A DNA stretch of 38,440 bases from Deltaproteobacteria bacterium YD0425bin51 (lineage in GTDB: Bacteria; Desulfobacterota; Desulfobacteria; Desulfobacterales; YD0425bin51). Positions 33,422 to 38,440 of the stretch are shown in pieces. The position numbers and the translations under genes are program-made. The notes under the pieces are model-generated. The model had not been told where the DNA came from, searched no databases, and saw nothing but the letters and a program-made list of their open reading frames with translations. Location: the NCBI GenBank assembly GCA_002753225.1, contig PDZS01000042.1, forward strand, positions 1 to 38,440, in the 5' to 3' direction. Within the stretch, counting starts at the first letter, position 1; every line of letters begins with the position of its first letter.

Positions 33422-34604
33422 TATTAAAGAAGCTTTTAGAAGTCTTTATTCTTCAAAGCAAAGAACAATTCTTGCCTTAATAGGAATAATTATAGGAATC
33501 GGAGCTGTAATTTCGATGGTCTCTATTGGTAAAATAGTTCAGAATGAATCATTAAAAGGTTTTAAAGCACTAGGAACAGATATATTAACAATACAAAATA
33601 ATTATTCACCCCAAAAAAATCCTTCCTCAAATAAATCAGATATCCGCTTAAAAGATATTCTATATATACCTTCTCAATGCGATGCTATTGAAAAAGTTTC
33701 ACCATTTATTGTTAGTGGTGATTCTGTTTCATTTAAAGGGAAAAAAATTGAATCAGGTTCAATAATAGGTGTTACTGAATCTTATTTTGAGATATCCAAA
33801 GTTAAAATCTCAAAAGGAAGAGCTATTTCAGACCTTGATAAGTATTACAATTTCTGTGTGTTAGGTAATAATATATATGAAAAAGTTTCTAAAATTCAAA
33901 TAGATAACATTATTGGGGAAAAAATAAAAATAGGAAGAAATATTTTTATAATAATTGGTTTTGCAGAAAAAAAACCATTAGGAGTTTTCTCCTTTTTTGA
34001 TATAAATGAGTCTGTTTTTATTGAAATAAACAGATTCATGAGAATGGGAAATAAAGGAGAAATATCAAATATTACAGCAAAAATAAAACCAGGAGTAGAT
34101 CAAATAACTGCCAAATCTCAAATAATAGATTATTTTAAAAAACTGACAAAAGCTAACAATTCTGTAAATATTCTAAATCCTGAAGAAATTATCGCACAGA
34201 TGGAAAAACAGATGCAGTTATACACTCTTTTTTTAGGAGCAATAGGAAGTATATCCCTTCTTGTAGGGGGAGTCGGCGTTATGAATGTAATGCTTGTATC
34301 TGTGACTGAGCGATCAAAAGAAATAGGACTCAGAAGAGCTTTAGGAGCCAGAAGAAAAGATATAAGGGGTCAATTTTTAGTTGAAGCAATTACACTTTCA
34401 ATAATTGGAGGGATTTTTGGAATTATTTTAGGAGTAGGTATTTCATTTATAATTGCCTATTTTGTAAAATGGGATTTTCTGATTTCATACAATGCAATAG
34501 CATTAGGGGTTATTGTTTCATCTGCAGTAGGTATTTTTTTTGGGCTTTATCCTGCACATCAGGCTTCAAAACTCGATCCAATAGTTACTTTAAGAACGGG
34601 TTAA
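33405..34604 (+). CDS. ABC transporter permease (MacB/FtsX type)
   Basis: A 399-residue type VII ABC permease. Starts at ATG 33405 inside the ATPase gene. Topology: one TM at ~18-40 (TILALIGIIIGIGAVISM), a ~225-residue periplasmic MacB_PCD domain, then three TMs of the FtsX core with VGGVGVMNVMLVSVTERSKE, IGLRRALGARRKDIRGQF (coupling helix) and YPAHQASKLDPIVTLR. Such permeases use ATP to drive periplasmic conformational change instead of moving a substrate through a membrane channel, handing cargo to adaptor and TolC. It ends the operon. Confidence 0.93.
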   Translation: MIIKSNIKEAFRSLYSSKQRTILALIGIIIGIGAVISMVSIGKIVQNESLKGFKALGTDILTIQNNYSPQKNPSSNKSDIRLKDILYIPSQCDAIEKVSPFIVSGDSVSFKGKKIESGSIIGVTESYFEISKVKISKGRAISDLDKYYNFCVLGNNIYEKVSKIQIDNIIGEKIKIGRNIFIIIGFAEKKPLGVFSFFDINESVFIEINRFMRMGNKGEISNITAKIKPGVDQITAKSQIIDYFKKLTKANNSVNILNPEEIIAQMEKQMQLYTLFLGAIGSISLLVGGVGVMNVMLVSVTERSKEIGLRRALGARRKDIRGQFLVEAITLSIIGGIFGIILGVGISFIIAYFVKWDFLISYNAIALGVIVSSAVGIFFGLYPAHQASKLDPIVTLRTG

Positions 34605-34699
34605 AGAATTTATTGCAATCAAATTAGGAGTAGCCCATATTTATTCAAAATTTTGTAAAGTTATCAATTTAACACATATTTATTTTTTTTTATAGAAAC

Positions 34700-34725
34700 A
34701 AGGGAAGCAGTAAGTAACTTCCCTT
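34700..34725. terminator. Hairpin between convergent genes
   Basis: An 8-bp perfect stem (AAGGGAAG / CTTCCCTT), 10-base loop, about 100 bp past the permease stop and 9 bp past the convergent gene. No clear U-tract on either side, so it is only a probable terminator. Confidence 0.4.
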
Positions 34726-34733
34726 ATAAAATC

Positions 34734-35102
34734 TTATCTATTACATATACGAATGTTAATACCTGGTAAAAAAACTTTTAACCCTGGCAATCTATTATAA
34801 TGATTAACTGGAGGATATTTATATACAGGAAAATCATGAGGCTTATGATGTTCATATCTATTATGGTTGTAATATCCTTTATCTCTATGAGCATTATGAC
34901 CATGACAATAATTATTATCTCTATAGTCTCTTCTATCAGGCCTACTATCTTTATTCCATGAATTGTCTTGATGATCGGAGCGTCTATGATTCCTATAATC
35001 TTCAGCAAATACTGGAAAGACATACATACAGCTAATCAATAAAGATAAGGCAAACAGCATTGTAATGACTTTTATTCTAAAGTTCTTGTATTCTATTTTC
35101 AT
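34734..35102 (-). CDS. Histidine-rich small exported protein
   Basis: A 122-residue protein. The start is ATG 35102 with AGAGGTG just upstream; an in-frame GTG at 35108 overlaps that site. A Sec signal peptide covers the first ~32 residues (ITMLFALSLLISCMYVFPVFA). The mature chain has ten histidines and many Arg, Asp, Asn and Tyr (DYRNHRRSDHQ, NNYCHGHNAHRDKG, NHNRYEHHKPHD), then a hydrophobic end LPGLKVFLPGINIRIC. It is a low-complexity polar protein; metal binding is possible but not shown. It has its own sigma-54 promoter. Confidence 0.7.
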   Translation of the reverse strand: MKIEYKNFRIKVITMLFALSLLISCMYVFPVFAEDYRNHRRSDHQDNSWNKDSRPDRRDYRDNNYCHGHNAHRDKGYYNHNRYEHHKPHDFPVYKYPPVNHYNRLPGLKVFLPGINIRICNR

Positions 35103-35413
35103 AATCACCTCTTTATCTTTTTTATATTATTTTTGGAATACTTTCTATATTAGCAACGTACATGCCAATGATATAGATATGCTGTACATAAGAGAATCTG
35201 TTTTTTTATAGTAAAATTTTGGGAAAATAGGTTACAATATTTGCACACTCAATTACATAATTTGTACTTATGGTTCAATTTCAACTTTTATAAGCTAAGC
35301 TTATTAATATAGTTAGAAGAACAGACAAGTATAAGAGCAATTTTTAGGCAATTTTTAATAATGGGCATAATTTTCCTATGGTTATTAATTATAATAACGG
35401 CAAGATAATCCTT
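35103..35413. other. Intergenic region with sigma-54 promoter
   Basis: About 310 bp between the His-rich gene and the next small gene (both leftward). It contains the -24/-12 promoter at 35151-35168 and upstream AT-rich DNA that may carry activator sites. No coding sequence is evident. Confidence 0.5.
35151..35168 (-). promoter_or_regulatory. Sigma-54 promoter of His-rich exported protein
   Basis: Minus-strand TTGGCATGTACGTTGCTA fits TGGCAY-N5-TTGCWA with the required ten bases between GG and GC. It lies about 50 bp before the start codon. It is the third strong -24/-12 site in the window. Confidence 0.8.
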
Positions 35414-35599
35414 TTAACATATCAATTTATTTTCCCTTGCCAACCATTGAGGAATAGCTATTTCAACAAGCTGACCACCAAGAGACCTAATATAAGACAT
35501 AATTGATTCTGAAATCCATAACTGAACATTTAAGGAATTAAATAAAACTGAATGTTCTGTTTCTTTGACGATATAACCTATAATTTTGACAGTTTCCAT
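35414..35599 (-). CDS. Small conserved-looking hypothetical protein
   Basis: A 61-residue protein starting ATG 35599 after AGGAGAAAACAAA, a good ribosome site. It reads METVKIIGYIVKETEHSVLF, then LWISESIMSYIRSLGGQLVEI and IPQWLARENKLIC. It looks like a compact alpha/beta protein without signal or transmembrane segment. No family recognised. It lies alone, with no close neighbour in the same direction. Confidence 0.65.
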   Translation of the reverse strand: METVKIIGYIVKETEHSVLFNSLNVQLWISESIMSYIRSLGGQLVEIAIPQWLARENKLIC

Positions 35600-36019
35600 T
35601 TTGTTTTCTCCTATATTTTAGATAGTATTGTGTAAGTATGATTCAAAACAATAGGAGGCTAATTTAAAACTTTAGGTCTATTTTCTATTCTTATCGGATA
35701 GATGATGCAAAATAAATACCATAATTTTTTATCTATTTTAATAGATGTTTCGGGGGAAAAACAAAGCGGCAGGGTATAAACCTTCGCCTTTAAGACTTTA
35801 GTCTTAACTGGTTTTTACGCCTTCAAACAATCTTTCGCCTTTAGACGATAGTAATTGAATATTGTGTTACATGTAAAACCCTGATAAATAGCGATTTGAC
35901 AGGCACGCCTGAAAAGCTCAAAATATCATAACTCTTAAATCCTTTATACATAAAATATTTAAAGATTATATAGTCTAATTTTCTCTTTTTATAAGCTTTA
36001 TGCCGACTGCGTAACTTCA
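35600..36019. other. Intergenic stretch before DUF6160 copy B
   Basis: About 420 bp, AT-rich. It holds the hairpin-rich block at 35766-35854. From 35846 to 36019 the minus strand has a stop-free frame of about 58 codons (RSRHKAYKKRKLDYII, SGVPVKSLFIRVLHV) without start or ribosome site, possibly a gene fragment cut by the cassette. Nothing else is clear. Confidence 0.4.
35766..35854 (-). repeat. Hairpin-rich block resembling IS200/IS605-type ends
   Basis: Read on the minus strand: TTAC, then TATCGTCTAAAGGCGAAAG, a spacer, the palindrome TAAGACTAAAGTCTTA, and AAGGCGAAGGTTTATACCC. AAAGGCGA occurs twice, each beside a small hairpin. IS200/IS605 elements end in subterminal hairpins and the IS608 type inserts after TTAC, so this could be a miniature or internally deleted relative. 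No tnpA or tnpB is nearby. Tentative. Confidence 0.35.
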
Positions 36020-36120
36020 GTATAGTGATGCAATAAATGTTGCAAGTCTTTTTAACTCATTTTTAGGTAATAAAATAATTATTATCTATAAAATTAGGTG
36101 GTTATGAATTTAGTTAGCAC

Positions 36121-36136
36121 TTGGCACAAGGCTTGC
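36121..36136 (+). promoter_or_regulatory. Sigma-54 promoter of DUF6160 copy B
   Basis: TTGGCACAAGGCTTGC, identical to the element of copy A, with GG at 36123-36124 and GC at 36135-36136. The start codon is 75 bp beyond. A conserved block upstream (AATAAATGTTGCAAGTC, about 36030-36050) may be an activator site. Confidence 0.88.
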
Positions 36137-36210
36137 TATATTACAAGCTAAACAATAAAGTAAACAATAATAAAAATAACAAATAAATAAACAAATTAAG
36201 GAGAAAAATT

Positions 36211-36678
36211 ATGAAAAAATTAGTAAGATTAATAATAGCAGTAGCATTTATTATGGTTCCTATGTCAGTATTCGCATTAGAGTCAATTGATGATAATGCA
36301 ATGGAGAATGTATCAGGTCAAGCTGGAGTAAGCATTGGAATTGAAGAAGCAATCGATATTAACCTAAAGGTTTCCAGCCTTTCTTTTGGTGGTAGTGATT
36401 TAGGTATGTCAATGGAAATGACTGATGCAACAGCTGATGGTATGCACATCAGAGTTGGCGCAACCACAAAAGACATGGTTCTTGAAATTAAAAATGTAAA
36501 TGGCGATACAGTAATTGGTGTTGGACTTCCAGTAACCACAATAGTAGTAGAAAACATTCCTTCTATTAAAATGGGTTTAGACACTGCTGGCGCAAAAACA
36601 AATCTTGGAACTTTAAATGTAGGAACAACCACTCTTAAATTAAATAGCGGCAAAGTTAACATGAAAGTTTTAAAATAA
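36211..36678 (+). CDS. Exported DUF6160-type protein, copy B
   Basis: A 155-residue near-duplicate of the protein encoded at 981-1460. The ATG at 36211 follows AAGGAGAAAAATT. The 22-residue signal peptide is identical to copy A's. The mature start LESIDDNAMENVSGQAGVS and the beta-rich core are conserved. Differences: LGMSMEMTD for LGISMAMTD, and the loop GLDTAGAKTNLGT for copy A's longer GLETQAGGATTTTNLGT, so change is concentrated in one loop. Most other nucleotide differences are silent, pointing to selection on the protein or gene conversion. It is a single-gene unit between a sigma-54 promoter and a terminator. Confidence 0.87.
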   Translation: MKKLVRLIIAVAFIMVPMSVFALESIDDNAMENVSGQAGVSIGIEEAIDINLKVSSLSFGGSDLGMSMEMTDATADGMHIRVGATTKDMVLEIKNVNGDTVIGVGLPVTTIVVENIPSIKMGLDTAGAKTNLGTLNVGTTTLKLNSGKVNMKVLK

Positions 36679-36708
36679 GCAATAAAACGACCTCCTAAAA
36701 GTCGAACG

Positions 36709-36735
36709 ACAGGCAGAGCAATTAACTCTGCCTGT
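36709..36735 (+). terminator. Intrinsic terminator of DUF6160 copy B
   Basis: ACAGGCAGAG / CTCTGCCTGT stem with 7-base loop, then TTTACTTTT. Same hairpin as in copy A. Confidence 0.88.
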
Positions 36736-36746
36736 TTACTTTTAAA

Positions 36747-36851
36747 TCGCACCAAATCCCCATGCTTTTTCCAATCTGACTCAGAAACAATTTCTCTTAA
36801 TTCATGCTCACTAATTGGATCACGCCCCTTTAAAATTCTTGGCATGAACAT
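36747..36851 (-). pseudogene. 5' stub of a gene cut by cassette copy B
   Basis: Reading left from ATG 36851 (or 36845), the product begins MFMPRILKGRDPISEHELRE and continues IVSESDWKKHGDLVRF, a sensible soluble N-terminus with helical charge pattern. At about 36747 it runs into the terminator of the DUF6160 cassette; beyond that the frame is only the antisense of the DUF6160 gene. The original C-terminus is therefore missing. It follows the gene remnant at 36863-37111 in the same direction by 11 bp. Family not recognised. Confidence 0.55.
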
Positions 36852-36862
36852 AATATCTTCAA

Positions 36863-37111
36863 TTATATTGCATTCTGTAAATCTCCTAATTTTGTAATGC
36901 TGTCTCCATTTTCTTTAGCAATATTTACCCACATTTGCATATTGTAGCTTTTAAATTTTTGTGATAATTCTTTTTCATCATTATAGAGCTTTTCAAGCTT
37001 GTTTTTGTTCTGAATGGCAGCTCCTTTAACTATCTAAGCAATCATGGCAGCATCTTTACCAATGCAGTTAATACGCTCTACTACAAATGAATTATTTATG
37101 TTAAACGCCAT
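36863..37111 (-). pseudogene. Small gene with internal amber codon
   Basis: From ATG 37111 the minus strand encodes 82 codons with a single in-frame TAG at 37034-37036 (codon 26): MAFNINNSFVVERINCIGKD..., stop, then IVKGAAIQNKNKLEKLYNDE and NIAKENGDSITKLGDLQNAI. Apart from the TAG (GAG or CAG by one change) the frame is coherent. The product would be a short helical protein. It probably formed an operon with the stub at 36747-36851. A toxin-antitoxin or phage-type pair is possible but no family is recognised. Confidence 0.5.
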
Positions 37112-37431
37112 TTTGAAACTCCAAAAGGTTTACATCAAAGCAAAAGCTACTACATAAGCAGTTTAAAATCTAATGAAGCTGAGTATTTTGCTAAAGGAAT
37201 CAGAGGACATTGATATATAGAGAATAAATTACATCATGTGAAAGATGTTCTTATGCATGAAGATAAATCTGGAATAAAAAATGTAATCGCCGCCAGTAAT
37301 ATTTCAATATTTAGAAATATAGCTATAAATATTCTTCGTGAAAATGATTTCAACTCTATTAAAGATGCCTCAATATATTTTGCTGGTAATGTGAAAGAAC
37401 TTTTTAATATTATTAGAACTTAACAGCCCTG
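37112..37431 (+). mobile_element. 3' part of an ISAs1-family insertion sequence
   Basis: Codons 37112-37423 encode the C-terminal third of an ISAs1-type transposase: KSYYISSLKSNEAEYF, GIRGH, a TGA at 37211-37213 where the family has Trp (RGHW), then IENKLHHVKDVLMHEDKSG, AASNISIFRNIAINILRE and NVKELFNIIRT. The conserved His and acidic residues of this region (IENKLH..D) are present. The 5' two-thirds of the gene is missing and the left edge abuts the oppositely oriented remnant at 37111. The element's right end CTTAACAGCCCTG is at 37419-37431 and is shared with 18841-18891. The element is dead. Confidence 0.82.
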
Positions 37432-37442
37432 CCGATATAATT

Positions 37443-37889
37443 ATGATAGCTATAATTCAGTCATATTTTGAAACATCAGCAGATAAAGCATGGGAACTCC
37501 TTAAAAAGACAGATACCTTTTTATTCATTACTCATGGTTTTCTTGATTTTACTAATAAAAAAAAATGGCCAGAAGAATTTTACAATGGATTAGAAATAAA
37601 TACTAAACTTATCTTCTTTAATATTTTACCTGCATGGAAGCATTGTTTAAAAATTACAAAAATAAATGAGTTAGATAAAGAGCTATATTCAAATGAATGC
37701 GGAGGCTTTATAAATACATGGAATCATCTTATAAAAATAGAGCCTGAAACAGACTGTAGGTGCAAGTATACGGATCAAGTTGAAATTAATGCTGGATTTT
37801 TAACACCTGCAGTATGGTTATATGCCAACATATTCTACAGGTATCGTCATTATAGGTGGAAAAAATTGATAAACTTTAAAGCGATATAA
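37443..37889 (+). CDS. SRPBCC (START/Bet v1-like) family protein
   Basis: A 148-residue protein starting ATG 37443, only 12 bp beyond the IS right end. It begins MIAIIQSYFETSADKAWELL, the first strand and helix of the SRPBCC helix-grip fold, and continues ILPAWKHCLKITKI, GGFINTWNHLIKIEP and TDQVEINAGFLTPAVWLYAN, which are the later strands and long C-terminal helix. Such proteins bind hydrophobic ligands or act as cyclases or chaperones. No catalytic residue is evident. The promoter may lie in the IS end, because no other upstream sequence is available. No ribosome site is obvious. Confidence 0.75.
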   Translation: MIAIIQSYFETSADKAWELLKKTDTFLFITHGFLDFTNKKKWPEEFYNGLEINTKLIFFNILPAWKHCLKITKINELDKELYSNECGGFINTWNHLIKIEPETDCRCKYTDQVEINAGFLTPAVWLYANIFYRYRHYRWKKLINFKAI

Positions 37890-38035
37890 TCCCAAGAAAG
37901 ATTGCTAATCTCTCAATTAAAAGAAATGAGCATAAAAAAACTAAGATACACAAAAAAGAATAAAATTTTCAGGAGAAGACCTCAAGAGCTAAGAAAAGAG
38001 GGGAACGATTTTTAAAGAGAATTGGAGATAGACTA

Positions 38036-38440
38036 ATGAAAACAATATTTCTAACCTTAATTCTTATTATTACTCCAGTTTTATTATACTCACAGGAGAT
38101 AAAGAAAATAGAAGCTGCAGGCTGTGGTTTTCCATCTTCAAAGTCTGCATCATTGGAAATTCAAAAACAGGAGGCATTTGTTGCTGCAATAATAGATGCT
38201 GTAAGAGGGATAGCTGAACAAATAGAAGGTAATGTTAGCTTAAAAAGCTTTATGCAAGTTGACAATAAGAATATAAGCAATGATAAGCTTTTTACTATTA
38301 TTAAAGGTATAATAGGTGATTTTTTTATAGACTCCCAAGTATTTCCAGAAAACTTTCTGGTAGTTGAAGATATAATAAGCTGTAAATATAAGGATAATAA
38401 TATTCTTGTGAGAAATGGTAATTTAATGTCTCCACCTGTA
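38036..38440 (+). CDS. Exported FlgT/LPP20-like protein (3' end outside window)
   Basis: The ATG at 38036 opens a frame running to the window edge (135 codons), behind GGAGATAGACTA. Residues 1-19 form a Sec signal peptide (KTIFLTLILIITPVLLYS). The mature part reads IEAAGCGFPSSKSASLEIQK and then QEAFVAAIIDAVRGIAEQIE, GNVSL...VDNKNIS and GIIGDFFIDSQVF. This 'A..DA.R..AEQI.G.V' arrangement is like the N-terminal domain of FlgT and of LPP20-family lipoproteins. It lacks a lipobox cysteine. The rest of the protein is not visible. Confidence 0.65.
   Translation, partial: MKTIFLTLILIITPVLLYSQEIKKIEAAGCGFPSSKSASLEIQKQEAFVAAIIDAVRGIAEQIEGNVSLKSFMQVDNKNISNDKLFTIIKGIIGDFFIDSQVFPENFLVVEDIISCKYKDNNILVRNGNLMSPPV

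Larger units (their letters stand above)
36020..36746 (+). repeat. Inverted-repeat cassette, copy B (promoter + DUF6160 gene + terminator)
   Basis: About 727 bp matching 913-1654 in inverted orientation, from GTATAGT through the terminator stem and its T-tract. Its right border cuts a leftward gene remnant at about 36747. Confidence 0.9.

Noticed and set aside
35781..35850. Repeated CGCCTTT motifs as a CRISPR array
   Set aside because: Repeats are too short, unevenly spaced and associated with hairpins; better explained as transposon-end structure.
36318..36746. Continuation of the leftward frame from 36851
   Set aside because: From 36746 down it is only the antisense of DUF6160 copy B and its terminator, so only the first 35 codons can be genuine.
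37927..38013. Basic 28-codon frame before the FlgT-like gene
   Set aside because: No ribosome site and lysine/arginine-rich composition expected by chance in AAG/AAA-rich DNA.

Overview
This is an AT-rich window (roughly one third G+C by eye) from a Gram-negative bacterium. The evidence is two lipoprotein or Tat exported enzymes, a TolC-type outer-membrane factor, a YafK-type murein enzyme and sigma-54 (-24/-12) promoters. Iron-sulfur flavoproteins, rubredoxin pieces, a large hybrid histidine kinase and a remnant of a Ser/Thr-kinase/AAA 'trifunctional' sensor point to an anaerobic Desulfobacterota-like organism; that assignment is inference. I see no rRNA, tRNA or CRISPR array.

Layout. 1-675: 5' part of a lipoprotein SppA protease. 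913-1654: a cassette holding an exported DUF6160-type protein with its own sigma-54 promoter and terminator. A second, inverted copy lies at 36020-36746, so the pair brackets nearly the whole window. 2649-7460: a 1603-residue 7TMR-DISM hybrid kinase with two kinase cores, two receivers, PAS and Hpt. 7558-16823: a leftward run of redox and housekeeping enzymes (amidohydrolase, HAD phosphatase, Fe-S flavoprotein, YjbQ, two metallo-beta-lactamase-fold hydrolases, YgbA, PptA, ferredoxin-nitroreductase, YafK-like), broken by a scrambled kinase remnant and a headless epimerase. 17251-18891: a damaged operon of rubredoxin remnant, rubredoxin-like zinc ribbon, TIGR01777 epimerase and a nitroreductase start fused to an ISAs1 end. 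18984-22486: VOC protein, Tat-exported Fe-type superoxide dismutase, a katG remnant and an aldehyde dehydrogenase. 22679-26804: an exported tyrosine-decarboxylase-like enzyme, a DUF457-type membrane protein, a thioredoxin-HEAT protein and a thioesterase. 26917-28315: leftward cupin, DUF488 and quinone reductase genes. 28984-34604: the most distinctive unit, a packed operon of cysteine-rich exported protein, TolC-like factor, a PAS-HlyD fusion adaptor, a MacB-type ATPase and its permease. 34734-38440: a His-rich exported protein with a sigma-54 promoter, a small protein, DUF6160 copy B, several decayed genes and IS ends, an SRPBCC protein and the start of an exported FlgT/LPP20-like protein.

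How the genes work together. The 28984-34604 operon looks like a complete tripartite ABC exporter whose adaptor carries a cytoplasmic PAS sensor, so export may respond to an intracellular signal; the cysteine-rich first gene is a candidate client. Three convincing sigma-54 promoters each drive a small exported protein (both DUF6160 copies and the His-rich protein), which suggests a shared regulon. The rest is a mixture of intact stress and detoxification enzymes and a surprisingly dense set of gene fragments (kinase, epimerase, rubredoxin, nitroreductase, katG, transposases), meaning ongoing gene loss and rearrangement.
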